Shown here piece after piece: positions 36,793-45,992 of a stretch of 64,000 nt of DNA (within the stretch, counting starts at the first letter, position 1; every line of letters starts with the position of its first letter). Origin of the DNA: Microbacterium hibisci (GTDB lineage Bacteria; Actinomycetota; Actinomycetes; Actinomycetales; Microbacteriaceae); the NCBI RefSeq assembly GCF_015278255.1, contig NZ_JADIJC010000002.1, positions 1-64,000 of the forward strand, given 5' to 3'. The notes below the pieces were generated by a model. That model had not been told where the DNA came from. It worked only from the letters and a program-made list of their open reading frames with translations, and did no database searches. The position numbers were made by a program, and so were the translations under genes.

Positions 36793-37827
36793 TCAGCCGC
36801 GAGGGGGAGTGCTGCCGCGGACGATGACCTCGAGCGGAAGCGCCGGCTCGGCGGCATCCCATTCCGGATCCGTGGCCGCGTGCAGCGCGCGATAGCCGAG
36901 TTCCTCCAACGGCACGCGCACGGTGGTGAGGCCGGGACGGATGTCGCGACCGGTGGCGATGTCGTCGAACCCGGCGACCGCGATGTCGGGGCCCACCTGG
37001 CGCCCGGCGTCGCGGACGGCCGACATGATGCCGATCGCCACGACATCGCTGATGCCGAAGATCAGCGTGCCGGCGGGCACGTCGCCCTCGAGCAGCTCGC
37101 TGGCCGTCGCGTACCCGGCGTCGCGGGTGAAGCCGCCGCGGCGGACCTCGCGCACCGTGCCGCCCGCCGAGCGGAAGCCCTCGGTGAAGCCCTCGACGCG
37201 GTCATCGGACGTGCGGATGCCCTCGGATGCCGCGACCACGATCGCATCGCGGTAGCCGATGCCCGCCAGCTCGGCGCCGAGCGCGGCCGCGCCGCCGCGG
37301 TTGTCCACGGCGACCGAGCGCGCCGCCCCGCCGCCCGGGCCGACCACCACGATGCGGCCGCCCATGTTCGAGAACGCATCGAGCTCGCCCTGGAGGCCGA
37401 CCGCGTCGGGGCCTTCGACGCGCGAGGCGGCGAGGATGAGGCCGCGTGGGCGCTGCCCGCGCAGTGCGCGCACGAGTTTGACCTCGCGCTGCGGGTCGCG
37501 CTCGGTGATGGCGATCGTGACGACCAGGCCGGCTTCGTCGGCGCCGCGCGCGACGCCCGAGGCGAGCTGACCGAAGTAGGGGTCCGCGATGTCGGCGACC
37601 AGCAGTGCGACGATCGCGGCGGTGCCGCGCGCGGTTGCCTGGGCCGACAGGTTGGCCGTGTAGCCGAGCTTCTCGGCGGCGGCCTCGACGCGTTCGCGAT
37701 AGCTCTCGGCCACCTTCCGCGTCGAGCCGTTGAGCACCCGCGACGCCGTGGCGAGCGAGACTCCGGCCTCGCGCGCGACATCGTGAAGGGTGGCGGCGCC
37801 TCGGGTAGGCGCGATCATGTCGCTCAC
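36793..37827 (-). CDS. LacI-family repressor of the GH127 gene
   Basis: 344 residues. The HTH TLHDVAREAGVSLATASRVLNG and hinge KLGYTANLSAQATARG are followed by a ligand domain with LIFGISDVVAIGIMSAV and IAVAGFDDIATGRDIRPGLTTV. TAGACT (37840-37835) is seven bases from GTG 37827, so a leaderless start is likely; an ATG three codons later is the alternative. It is divergent from the GH127 arabinofuranosidase gene across a perfect 15-base palindrome, so it should control that gene and sense an arabinose-related sugar (inference). Confidence 0.87.
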   Translation of the reverse strand: MSDMIAPTRGAATLHDVAREAGVSLATASRVLNGSTRKVAESYRERVEAAAEKLGYTANLSAQATARGTAAIVALLVADIADPYFGQLASGVARGADEAGLVVTIAITERDPQREVKLVRALRGQRPRGLILAASRVEGPDAVGLQGELDAFSNMGGRIVVVGPGGGAARSVAVDNRGGAAALGAELAGIGYRDAIVVAASEGIRTSDDRVEGFTEGFRSAGGTVREVRRGGFTRDAGYATASELLEGDVPAGTLIFGISDVVAIGIMSAVRDAGRQVGPDIAVAGFDDIATGRDIRPGLTTVRVPLEELGYRALHAATDPEWDAAEPALPLEVIVRGSTPPRG

Positions 37828-37863
37828 AGGCGAGAGTCTAGAGCCTGTGTCCGGTTCGGGCGA

Positions 37864-37884
37864 TAGATTGGGAAACGGTTTCCC
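37864..37884 (+). promoter_or_regulatory. -10 box and LacI operator of the GH127 gene
   Basis: TAGATT (37864-37869) is followed directly by GGGAAACGGTTTCCC (37870-37884), a perfect palindrome with an odd centre base, unlike the even-centred boxes nearby. Bound repressor would cover the transcription start. Confidence 0.75.
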
Positions 37885-37934
37885 TCCCTTCGCTCCCTCC
37901 GGGGATGCGTCCCGTGCCTTCTCGAAGGAGAGCC

Positions 37935-40244
37935 GTGCCCACCACCGCAGAGCCGCGCTTCGTGCCCGGTGCCCGCGTGCGCCTGGCCGAGGGCGTCGAC
38001 CTCGATGCCCAGCGCACCGTGAGTGCGACGCTGAAGCGCCTCGACCTCGACCGTCTGCTGGCGCCGTTCCGCCGCGAGGCGGGCCTCCCGGCACGCGCCG
38101 AGACGTACGGCGGCTGGGAGGCCGACGGGCTCGACGGGCACACCGCCGGGCACGTGCTGTCGTCCGTGAGCACGCTCGCGGCGGCCGGAGATGCCGCCGC
38201 CGCCGCGATCGCGCAGACGCTCGTGCGCGGCATCCGTGAATGCCAGCTCGCACGCGGCACCGGCTACGTCGGTGGCGTGCCCGACGGCGAGGCGCTGTGG
38301 GACGAGCTGCGGGCGGGCCGGATCGACGCCGGCGCCTTCCACCTCAACGGCCGGTGGGTGCCCCTGTACAACCTCCACAAGATCCTCGCGGGGCTCGTCG
38401 ACGCGGTGGAGCTCACCGACGATCCGGTCGCCCGCGAGACCCTGGCCGACCTCGGTGACTGGTGGCTGCGCACGACGGCCGAGCTCGACGAGGCGGCCTT
38501 CGAGCGCATCCTCGAGTGCGAGTTCGGCGGCATGACCGAGGCCTTCGCCCGTGCCGCGCTGGTGCTGGACGACGCCGCGTACCTGCGCTTGGCACGGCGC
38601 TTCGCTCGCCGCGGTCTGGTCGAGCCGCTCGCGGCGGGCCGCGACGAGCTCGATGGGCTGCACGCGAACACCCAGATCCCGGTCGCGGTCGGCTTCGCGA
38701 CGATCGAGCGCGCCGCCCGCGCGCTCGCGCCCGAGCTGCTCCCCGAGATCGAGGCGCGCGAGGGCGCGGCCGCGCGCGTCTTCTTCGACCGCGTCGCCCG
38801 GCACCGCAGCGCCGCGACCGGCGGCGACAGCGTGCGCGAGCACTTCCCCTCCGACTTCGCGAGCATGTTCATCGCCCGCGAAGGCCCCGAGACCTGTAAC
38901 ACGCACAACATGGTCAAGCTCGCCGCCGAGCTGCACGCGCTCACCGACGACGATGCGTATCTGCTCTGGGCCGAGCGGGCGCGCGCCAACCACCTGCGCT
39001 CGGCGCAGCACCCCGTGCACGGCGGCCTGGTCTACTTCACCCCGCAGCGGCCGGCGCACTACCGGGTCTACTCGCCGGAGGCGGAGGGCTTCTGGTGCTG
39101 CATGGGCTCGGGGTTCGAGGCGCAGGCGCGACATGGCGCGCTCGTCTTCGCGGAGCACGCGGGTGAGGTGCGCATCAACGCCCTGGTGCCCTCGCACGCC
39201 GAGCTCGACGGTGCACGGCTCGCCGTGACGGTGGACGACCGGACCGATCCCGCGGTGATCGACGCCGCGATCGAGATTCGGGCGCCACGGCCGATGCGCC
39301 TGGCCGTGCTGATTCCGGACTGGGTCGACGGGCATGCGTCCGTCGGGGTGCAGACGGACGGTGAGACGGATGCCGCGCCCGTGGCCGCGGCGCCCGCCAC
39401 CCGCGTGCGGGTGGACGTCAGCGAGGGTGTGTCGGTCGTCCGGCTGACGCTCCCGCGGCGCCTCCGCTTCGAGCGCCCCGCCGACGGCTCGGGGTGGGCA
39501 TGGATCGTCGACGGCCCCGACGTGCTCGCCCAGCGCCTGCCCGATGACGCCGTCGCCTATCGCGGCAACGGCGCACGCATGGGCCACATCGCGGTCGGTC
39601 CGCTGCGGCCGCTCGCCGATACGCCCGTGCTCGAGCCCGACGCGCTCGAGCATGCGGTGCGCGAGGCGCCGGGCCGGCTGCGCGTGCCCACCGCCGACGG
39701 CGGCAGCGTCGATCTCGAGCCGTTCGCCGCCATCCACGACGCCCGCTACACGGTCTCGTGGCCGCTGGCCGCGGAGACGGATGCCGCAGCCGCCGCCGCC
39801 CGCCGCGCTGAGCTCGAACGCAGCGATGCCGCGTCGCTCGGGCTCGAGGCGCGCACGCGAGACGTCGTGGCCTTCGGCGAGCAGCAGCCCGAGTCGGACC
39901 ACGGTCTCGCGGCCTCGGACGAGGAGATCGGCGCCCGCGGCGATGTGCGCTGGCGTCGCACGCGCGGCATCATCACGCTGACCCTCCGGGACTGGAGCGG
40001 CACGGCCGACGCGCTGCGCCTGGCCTGGCTCGGCGGCGACGAGCCGGCCCGCGTGCGCGTGCTCGTCGGCGACACGGTCGTGCTCGACGAGGCCGTGCCG
40101 GCCGGCGCCGGCGACACCGAGCGCGAGGTCGCCCTCGCCGCGGCCGCGGGCGCCGTCGAGCTGCCGGTGCGCATCGAGGCGGCGGGCTCGGTCACGCCGC
40201 GCCTGCGCGAGCTGCGCGCGCTCGCCGCCGCCTCCGACCGCTGA
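37935..40244 (+). CDS. GH127 (DUF1680) glycosidase, probable beta-L-arabinofuranosidase
   Basis: 769 residues from GTG 37935, five bases after GAAGGAG. An (alpha/alpha)6-barrel domain carries GWEADGLDGHTAGHVLS, FHLNGRWVPLYNLHKILAGL, ECEFGGMTEAFA, GPETCNTHNMVK and GFWCCMGSGFE. The Glu and Cys of ETCNT and the two Cys of WCC match the Zn ligands and the Cys nucleophile of the Bifidobacterium enzyme HypBA1. Two beta-sandwich domains follow (about 480-769). No signal peptide, so it acts on imported oligosaccharides or glycopeptides, releasing L-arabinofuranose. Related GH127 members act on other sugars, so the linkage is family-level. It is single, with a terminator at 40246. Confidence 0.88.
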   Translation: MPTTAEPRFVPGARVRLAEGVDLDAQRTVSATLKRLDLDRLLAPFRREAGLPARAETYGGWEADGLDGHTAGHVLSSVSTLAAAGDAAAAAIAQTLVRGIRECQLARGTGYVGGVPDGEALWDELRAGRIDAGAFHLNGRWVPLYNLHKILAGLVDAVELTDDPVARETLADLGDWWLRTTAELDEAAFERILECEFGGMTEAFARAALVLDDAAYLRLARRFARRGLVEPLAAGRDELDGLHANTQIPVAVGFATIERAARALAPELLPEIEAREGAAARVFFDRVARHRSAATGGDSVREHFPSDFASMFIAREGPETCNTHNMVKLAAELHALTDDDAYLLWAERARANHLRSAQHPVHGGLVYFTPQRPAHYRVYSPEAEGFWCCMGSGFEAQARHGALVFAEHAGEVRINALVPSHAELDGARLAVTVDDRTDPAVIDAAIEIRAPRPMRLAVLIPDWVDGHASVGVQTDGETDAAPVAAAPATRVRVDVSEGVSVVRLTLPRRLRFERPADGSGWAWIVDGPDVLAQRLPDDAVAYRGNGARMGHIAVGPLRPLADTPVLEPDALEHAVREAPGRLRVPTADGGSVDLEPFAAIHDARYTVSWPLAAETDAAAAAARRAELERSDAASLGLEARTRDVVAFGEQQPESDHGLAASDEEIGARGDVRWRRTRGIITLTLRDWSGTADALRLAWLGGDEPARVRVLVGDTVVLDEAVPAGAGDTEREVALAAAAGAVELPVRIEAAGSVTPRLRELRALAAASDR

Positions 40245-40245
40245 G

Positions 40246-40274
40246 CCGGCGCGCCTTCGGCCAGGAGGCGCCGG
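40246..40274. terminator. Hairpin between the GH127 gene and the convergent regulator
   Basis: CCGGCGC (40246-40252) pairs with GCGCCGG (40268-40274); an inner CCT/AGG pair extends the stem after a bulge. Confidence 0.65.
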
Positions 40275-40323
40275 GTCTCGTTCGGGCGATCACGTGATCG
40301 CCGGTGCCGTCCGCGCCTCGTGC

Positions 40324-41385
40324 TCAGACGGGCGGCGGCGCCGTCGACGCGCGCACGATCAGGCGCGGGTCCACCTGGAGTTGGAGCGGCGGCTCGACGT
40401 CGCCGTTCTCGATCAGATCGAGGAGCAGTTCGACCGCGTGCACCCCCACGCGTCGGCGATCCGGTGCGACCGCGGTGATGGGCGGATCCGCGTGGGCCGA
40501 CACGTCGTCGTCGTAGGCGACGATCGAGAGGCGGTCGGGCACCGTCAGTCCCCGCGCACGCGCGTTCTGAACGAGCCCGAACAGCGAGTTCTCGTCGCCG
40601 TGGCTGAACACGGCGGTCGCGCCGAGTCGCTCGACCGCATCCAGGACGACATCGGCGCTTCCCCGCTCCCACGTGGGACCGGCGCCGAGTTCGACCGGCC
40701 CCAGGATCGTGCTCTCCTCGTCGAAGCCGAGCCGTCCCATCGCGTCGCGCCAGCCCCGACGCACGAATTCCGCACTCTGTGAGGCGCCTCGGCTGACCAT
40801 CACCAGGCGCCGGTGGCCCAGCTCGCGCAGGTGTCGCAGAGCGCTCACGACGCCGCGCTCGTGGGCGGACCGCACCGATGAGACCGTGCCGAGGCCGCCG
40901 CCCGGCGTCTCGCGCTCGACGAAGACGAGCGGTACCCCCACGCCTCCGACGAACTCGTCGAACTCCGGCATCTGGTTCACCTCCGACACGGTGGGCACCC
41001 AGAGAAGACCGTCCACGCCGGCGTCGGCGAGCTCTCGGACAAGTCGGTACTCGACCCCGAGGTCGTACTCCGAGATGACCAGCTTGATGTCGCCGATGCC
41101 CTCGAGCGCTTCGCCGACGCCTTCGACCACGTAGCGGTAGTAGTACGAGGTCGGCACGACGACGCCGATGGTCACCGACGACGTGCGGCTGGGAGCGCTC
41201 TGGCCGGTCGGCAGCATCGCGCCACCCCGCACCTTGTCGAGGACGTTCTCGGCGACCAGAGCATCGAGGTCCCGTCGCACCGTGACGTGCGACACGCCCA
41301 GGTCGGCCGTCAGGCGAGAGATGCTCACCGCGCCGTCCTGACGCGCGAGTTCCAGGATCCGCGCGCGACGTTCCGCTGCCAGCAT
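40324..41385 (-). CDS. Hybrid regulator: DeoR-type HTH fused to a LacI-type ligand domain
   Basis: 353 residues from ATG 41385, seven bases after AGGAGG. Residues 1-60 (AAERRARILELARQDGAVSISRLTADLGVSHVTVRRDLDALV...) are a DeoR/GntR-like winged helix ending in the DeoR phrase DKVRGGAM, not a LacI headpiece. From about 75 onward (TIGVVVPTSYYYRYVVEGV, VDGLLWVPTV, ATAVFSHGDENSLFGLV, LSIVAYDDDVSAHADPPITAV) it is a LacI/GalR ligand domain with no sugar-phosphate DeoR domain. It likely controls the adjacent dehydrogenase or the importer-GH3-GH38 operon. The domain swap is clear; the ligand is unknown. Confidence 0.85.
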   Translation of the reverse strand: MLAAERRARILELARQDGAVSISRLTADLGVSHVTVRRDLDALVAENVLDKVRGGAMLPTGQSAPSRTSSVTIGVVVPTSYYYRYVVEGVGEALEGIGDIKLVISEYDLGVEYRLVRELADAGVDGLLWVPTVSEVNQMPEFDEFVGGVGVPLVFVERETPGGGLGTVSSVRSAHERGVVSALRHLRELGHRRLVMVSRGASQSAEFVRRGWRDAMGRLGFDEESTILGPVELGAGPTWERGSADVVLDAVERLGATAVFSHGDENSLFGLVQNARARGLTVPDRLSIVAYDDDVSAHADPPITAVAPDRRRVGVHAVELLLDLIENGDVEPPLQLQVDPRLIVRASTAPPPV

Positions 41386-41443
41386 GTGCGCCCCTCCTGT
41401 CGGTGCCGGACTCACACTAACGTTCTTCACGAGAAAGGACAGG

Positions 41444-41454
41444 ATTCTCAGAAT
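41444..41454. promoter_or_regulatory. Palindrome upstream of the hybrid regulator
   Basis: ATTCTCAGAAT, a perfect 11-base palindrome 59 bases upstream of the regulator ATG and just beyond the convergent end of the dehydrogenase gene. A candidate operator; no promoter boxes are clear. Confidence 0.4.
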
Positions 41455-41467
41455 GAGTCAGAACTGC

Positions 41468-42490
41468 TCATGCGATGAAACCGAGGCTGGCTCGATCGAT
41501 CCGATGCCGCGGCGGCTGACCCTGCGCGACGCGCCGGAGCTCCTCGAGGACCGCGTCGGCGAGGCGGTGCGTCTCGGCGTGCATCGCTCCCGCGATATGG
41601 GGACTCATGACGACTCCGGGAGTCGTGAAGAGCGGCGAATGCGACGGCAGCGGCTCGGGGTCGGTCACGTCGAGGATGGCGCGCAGCGTGCCGGTGCGGC
41701 AGCGCGCGATGAGCGCCTCGGTGTCCACGAGCGATCCGCGCGCCGTGTTGATGATCACACTGTGGGGGCGCAGCAGGGCCATGCGGCGGGCGTCGATGAG
41801 GTGGCGCGTCTCTGGCAGCTCCGGGGCGTGCAGCGTGACGATGTCGCTCTCTGCGAGCAGGTCGTCGAGAGAGGTCAGACGCGCCCCGGCGAGCGCGGCG
41901 CTGCGCTCGTCCTGGAGCGGGTCCGCGACCAGAACGCGCAGATCGAACGGTCGCAGCAGGTCGGCGACGCGCCGGCCCACCCGCGACAGCCCCACGATGC
42001 CGACGGTGCCGCCGAAGCCGAGCGCGGGAGGGATGTCGCGACGCCACGCTCCGGCGACGTCTCTGCTGCGCGCGTATCCCTCGATGTAGCTCGGCGCGCG
42101 CTTGGCCTCGAGCAGGATCATCGCGAGCGTGTACTCCGCGACCGGGACCGCGTTCGCGTCCGCGGCGCTGGTGACGAGGACCCCCGCTTCCCAGAAAGCG
42201 GGGCTGACGTGCCCCTTGACCGAACCGCCGGCGTGCAGCACGGCACGCAGCCGCGGCGCCATGCTCAGCAGCTCCGGCCCGAGGCGAGGGCCGCCCCATC
42301 CGGTGATCAGGATCTCGGCCTCGCGCAGGCGGGGGAGGGTCTGCGGCGCGGTGAGGTCGTCGACCCGCAGCGGATCGTCGATCGTGGCGGTGGCGCGCAG
42401 CGTCGACAGCCGCGGCGGATCGAACAGATCCGCGAAAGCGTCGGCCCCCATCGCGACGAGGGCGTGCGGGCGGGTGGACGTCATTGCCAT
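41468..42490 (-). CDS. D-isomer-specific 2-hydroxyacid dehydrogenase family protein
   Basis: 340 residues. GTVGIVGLSRVGRRVADLL near residue 160 binds NAD; the catalytic Arg is in NTARGSLVD, the Glu in DVTDPEPLP and the His in MSPHIAGAMH, the usual order of phosphoglycerate-dehydrogenase-like enzymes. It lacks the ACT domain of serine-pathway SerA, so a catabolic hydroxyacid or ketoacid role is more likely. It is divergent from a sugar importer operon across an AT-rich promoter region with a palindrome, and transcribed toward the hybrid regulator. Such genes are common beside sugar ABC operons as unassigned reductases. Confidence 0.85.
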   Translation of the reverse strand: MAMTSTRPHALVAMGADAFADLFDPPRLSTLRATATIDDPLRVDDLTAPQTLPRLREAEILITGWGGPRLGPELLSMAPRLRAVLHAGGSVKGHVSPAFWEAGVLVTSAADANAVPVAEYTLAMILLEAKRAPSYIEGYARSRDVAGAWRRDIPPALGFGGTVGIVGLSRVGRRVADLLRPFDLRVLVADPLQDERSAALAGARLTSLDDLLAESDIVTLHAPELPETRHLIDARRMALLRPHSVIINTARGSLVDTEALIARCRTGTLRAILDVTDPEPLPSHSPLFTTPGVVMSPHIAGAMHAETHRLADAVLEELRRVAQGQPPRHRIDRASLGFIA

Positions 42491-42531
42491 GACCGCATCA
42501 GATCACAATCGCGATGAAATGCACAACTTAG

Positions 42532-42592
42532 AAACCAGATGGTTTAAATAATTTGAAAAAGGCTTGCGAGATGTGAACTTCATGCTCATACT
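42532..42592. promoter_or_regulatory. Divergent promoter with palindromic operator
   Basis: AAACCAGATGGTTT (42532-42545) is a perfect 6-2-6 palindrome in an unusually AT-rich stretch. For the importer operon, TTGCGA (42564-42569), 17 bases, CATACT (42587-42592) is a fair promoter. The palindrome is well placed to regulate both directions and is the best candidate site for the hybrid regulator. Confidence 0.6.
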
Positions 42593-42685
42593 GGCCAGGA
42601 CGCACGACGCCGTGTGACCGGAACCTCCGATCCCACCGTCCGCGCGGAACCCGCGGCTGTGCCGCACAGCTCTCTCGGAGGAAAC

Positions 42686-44074
42686 ATGCACCAGCGAACA
42701 CGTCGGCTCGTCGCCGCCCTCATCACCGTCCCGCTCCTCGCCGGCACCGCGGCGTGCAGCACCACCTCGGGCGAACCCGTATCGAGCGACGATGACGCCC
42801 CGGAGGACGTCACCATCACGATCATGGGCAAGCCCGCCGCCACCAACACCGCGGCAGTCGCGCTGTTCGAGAGCATGGTCGAGGACTTCGAGAAGGCGAA
42901 CCCGCACATCACGATCGAGGCCTCGGATGTGCCGTGGGACGCCAAGACCTTCGCCACGCGGCTCGCGGGCGGGAGCGCGCCGACGCTCCTGCGCATTCCG
43001 CTCACCGAGCCTCCCGCGCTCATCGAGCGAGGACAGGTCGCCGACCTCGCGGACGTCGTGGCCGAGATCGAGGGGTTCGAGAACCTCAACCCCCGCATCA
43101 TGCAATTCCTCGAGCGCGACGGCGCCGTCTACGGCATCCCCGAGAAGAGCTACGCGTTCGGACTGGTCTACAACCGTGACCTCTTCGAGCAGGCAGGGCT
43201 CGACCCCGACTCGCCTCCGACCACGTGGGAGGAGGTGCGCGAGTACGCGAAGCAGATCGCCGACGCGACGGGCAAGACCGGCTTCGGCGAGATCAGCACC
43301 AACAACTCCGGCGGCTGGCACCTGACGGGGTACACCTACAGCAACGGCGGGACGATGATCGAGCAGGGCTCGGACGGGTCGTGGTCGGCCGCCTTCGATG
43401 ACGACGCGTCCCGTGACGTGATGGAGCTGTGGCAGCAGATGCGCTGGGAGGACGACTCCCTGGGCGACAACGTGCTCGGCAAGCAGGAGGACCTCGTCGC
43501 CGACTTCACCGCGGGGAACGTGGGCATGTGGGTCTCGGCTCCGCCGGACGTGTACCCGAACTACATCGCGCAGGGGGGAGACCCCGACGCGTTCGGAGCC
43601 GGCCCGATGCCGCAGGGGGGTGCAGACGCCACGCTCGCCGGCGCGACCGTCCTCATGGTGAGCGCGGACGCGACGCAGGCCGAGAAGGAGGCTGCGGTCA
43701 AGTGGATCGAGTACCGCGCGCTGCGGCCGAACTACGATCCGGAGTTCGCGGCGGCGACAGCCGAGGCCGCGGCCGCCGACGGTGTCCCCGTCGGGGTGCC
43801 CGTGCTGCCGATCTTCGACGAGGAGACGTACGCCGCCTACCGCGACGCGATCGAGCCGTTCGTCAACGTGCCGGTCGAGAACTTCGACCCGTACGTCGCG
43901 TCGCTCTCCTCGTTCGAGTACGTTCCCGAGCCCGTCGTGGCGTCACAGGAGATCTACGCCGCACTGGACCCGATCGTGCAGGCCGTGCTCACGGATGAGA
44001 ACGCCGACATCGACGCCCTCCTCGCCGATGCCGGCGACCGAGTGAACACGATCCTGGCGCAGTACGCCGAATGA
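42686..44074 (+). CDS. Extracellular sugar-binding lipoprotein (CUT1)
   Basis: 462 residues from ATG 42686 behind GGAGG. The signal ends in TAAC with Cys24 lipidated. The mature protein has the solute-binding family 1 pattern: VEDFEKANPHITIEAS near 70, FGLVYNRDLFEQAGLDPDSPPTTWEE near 160, and AGNVGMWVSAPPDV near 280. The family binds oligosaccharides. It is followed by two overlapping permease genes and then by GH3 and GH38 glycosidases, so mannose- or glucose-containing oligosaccharides, perhaps from glycoproteins, are likely ligands. Confidence 0.93.
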   Translation: MHQRTRRLVAALITVPLLAGTAACSTTSGEPVSSDDDAPEDVTITIMGKPAATNTAAVALFESMVEDFEKANPHITIEASDVPWDAKTFATRLAGGSAPTLLRIPLTEPPALIERGQVADLADVVAEIEGFENLNPRIMQFLERDGAVYGIPEKSYAFGLVYNRDLFEQAGLDPDSPPTTWEEVREYAKQIADATGKTGFGEISTNNSGGWHLTGYTYSNGGTMIEQGSDGSWSAAFDDDASRDVMELWQQMRWEDDSLGDNVLGKQEDLVADFTAGNVGMWVSAPPDVYPNYIAQGGDPDAFGAGPMPQGGADATLAGATVLMVSADATQAEKEAAVKWIEYRALRPNYDPEFAAATAEAAAADGVPVGVPVLPIFDEETYAAYRDAIEPFVNVPVENFDPYVASLSSFEYVPEPVVASQEIYAALDPIVQAVLTDENADIDALLADAGDRVNTILAQYAE

Positions 44075-45033
44075 CGATCGCTCCTGAGCGTCCGGGTGGC
44101 ACGGTCCGGGACCGTGCCACCCGGCCCGGCGAGCCCGCCCGCCGTACCCGTCGCGGGCTGTCCGTGCGTCATCGGGCAGCGCTGGCCGGGCTGGTGTTCC
44201 TGCTGCCGGCGCTGCTCGTCTTCGCCTACTTCGCGTGGTGGCCGATCGCGCAGAGCCTGCTCCTCGCCTTCCAGAAGACGAACCTGGTGGAGCCTGCGGA
44301 ATGGGTCGGCTGGCGCAACTTCGAGATCCTCTTCGCCGACCCGCTGCTGCCCACGGCGGCGTGGAACACGCTGTGGTTCACGCTGCTCTCCCTCGCGATC
44401 GGCCTGCCCGTTCCGCTGGTGTGCGCGGTGCTCATGTCGGAGCTGCGGCGGGGCGGAACTGCGGCGCGCGTACTCGCCTACCTTCCCGTCGTGATCCCGC
44501 CCGTGGTCGCCGTGCTGCTGTGGAAGGTGTTCTTCGCGCCCGGGGAGTCCGGCGTCGTCAACAGCGTGCTCGGCATCTTCGGGCTCGGACCGCTTCCGTG
44601 GCTGCAATCGCCGGAACTCGCCATGCCGAGCCTCGTCATCGTCGCCACATGGTCGGGGGCGGGCACCGCGATCCTCATCTATCTGGCCGCGCTGACCGGG
44701 GTGAGCACCGAGCTCTACGAGGCAGCGGAGCTCGACGGCGCGTCCGTCTGGCGGCGCGTGTGGCACATCACACTCCCGCAGATGCGAGGCGTGATCCTCA
44801 TCCTGCTCCTGCTGCAGATCATCGGAGCGATCCAGGTCTTCACCGAGCCGTACGTCATGACCGACGGCGGCCCCGCCAACGCGACGGTGACGGTGATGCT
44901 GATGGTGTACCGCTACGCATTCCTTTTCGGGAACTACGGTGTCGCGACCGCGCTCAGCGTGCTCCTGGCAATCGTCCTCGTCATCGTCTCCGCCATCTAC
45001 CTGCGACTCACTCGAACCTGGAGCACCCGATGA
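44071..45033 (+). CDS. Sugar ABC permease, MalF/UgpA type
   Basis: 320 residues with six membrane segments after a basic 35-residue cytoplasmic lead. The EAA loop YEAAELDGASVWRRVWHITLP near residue 220 docks the ATPase. ATGA overlap with the binding-protein gene upstream and with the second permease downstream gives tight coupling. No ATPase gene is in this operon; a shared MsiK-like ATPase encoded elsewhere is the normal partner in actinobacteria. Confidence 0.94.
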   Translation: MTIAPERPGGTVRDRATRPGEPARRTRRGLSVRHRAALAGLVFLLPALLVFAYFAWWPIAQSLLLAFQKTNLVEPAEWVGWRNFEILFADPLLPTAAWNTLWFTLLSLAIGLPVPLVCAVLMSELRRGGTAARVLAYLPVVIPPVVAVLLWKVFFAPGESGVVNSVLGIFGLGPLPWLQSPELAMPSLVIVATWSGAGTAILIYLAALTGVSTELYEAAELDGASVWRRVWHITLPQMRGVILILLLLQIIGAIQVFTEPYVMTDGGPANATVTVMLMVYRYAFLFGNYGVATALSVLLAIVLVIVSAIYLRLTRTWSTR

Positions 45034-45956
45034 GCGCGCTCGCTCGCACCACCAGCCGTCCTCGCCGGCGGACCGAGGCGGCGGCCGGCCGCGGCATCCT
45101 CTCTCCCTTCGACTGGCACCGACCGCGTACAGCCACGGGGTGGCGGCTCATGCACCTGGTGCTGTTCGCCGGGCTCGTCGGCTTCGGTGCCATCCCGCTG
45201 GTGTGGATGCTGCGCGCCTCGATCTCGGAGCCCATCGATCTGGTGAACCGGCCGCTGAGCCTCATCCCTCAGCCGGCGGTGTGGGAGAACATCAGCACCG
45301 CCTGGTCGGTGCTCGACATCGGGCACTACCTCGCCAACACCGTGATCCTCGTGCTCGGGTCATGGGTGGTCCAACTGCTGGTGTCGGCGACGGCGGGGTT
45401 CGCGCTCTCGGTGATCCGCCCGTGGTACGGCCGTTACGTCTACGGTGCGTTCCTGCTCACGCTCTTCGTGCCGGGCACGGTCACGCTCATCGCCCTGTAC
45501 CTCACGGTTCTGGACCTGCCGCTGCTGGGATTCGGGATCGCCGACACACCCTGGGCGGTGTGGCTACCCGCCGGCGCGAACGCCTTCACGATCCTCCTCG
45601 TGAAGCAGTTCTTCGATGAGATCCCGCGCGAGCTCTTCGAAGCGGCGCAGGTGGATGGTGCGGGGTGGTTCACGATCTTCTGGCGGATCGTGCTGCCCAT
45701 GTCGAAGCCGATCCTCGCGGTCGTGTCGCTGCTGTCCATCATGACCGCGTGGAAGGAGTTCCTCTGGCCGCTGATCGTGCTGACCGACCCGGAGTCGCAG
45801 CCGCTTGCGGTCGCGCTGCCGCGCCTGGCTCAGGCGACCAACCCCGCCTACCTCATCTCGGGCCTGCTGATCGCCAGCATCCCGCCGATCCTCCTCTTCC
45901 TGGTCTTCCAGCGCTCCATCGTGCGAGGCATCGGCTTCACCGGCCTCAAGGGCTGA
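45030..45956 (+). CDS. Sugar ABC permease, MalG/UgpE type
   Basis: 308 residues, six membrane segments. WMLRASISEPIDL is the typical first extracellular loop and FEAAQVDGAGWFTIFWRIVLP the EAA loop; the C terminus FTGLKG is the usual MalG ending. The ATG 45030 overlaps the preceding stop by four bases. It heterodimerises with the preceding permease. The GH3 gene follows after 36 bases on the same strand. Confidence 0.94.
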   Translation: MSALARTTSRPRRRTEAAAGRGILSPFDWHRPRTATGWRLMHLVLFAGLVGFGAIPLVWMLRASISEPIDLVNRPLSLIPQPAVWENISTAWSVLDIGHYLANTVILVLGSWVVQLLVSATAGFALSVIRPWYGRYVYGAFLLTLFVPGTVTLIALYLTVLDLPLLGFGIADTPWAVWLPAGANAFTILLVKQFFDEIPRELFEAAQVDGAGWFTIFWRIVLPMSKPILAVVSLLSIMTAWKEFLWPLIVLTDPESQPLAVALPRLAQATNPAYLISGLLIASIPPILLFLVFQRSIVRGIGFTGLKG

Positions 45957-45992
45957 GCCGCTTCCACGCACCCGATACCCGAAAGAACAGCA

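Noticed and set aside
41386..41430. Upstream GTG start of the hybrid regulator
   Set aside because: AGGAGG lies inside this extension and is correctly spaced for ATG 41385.
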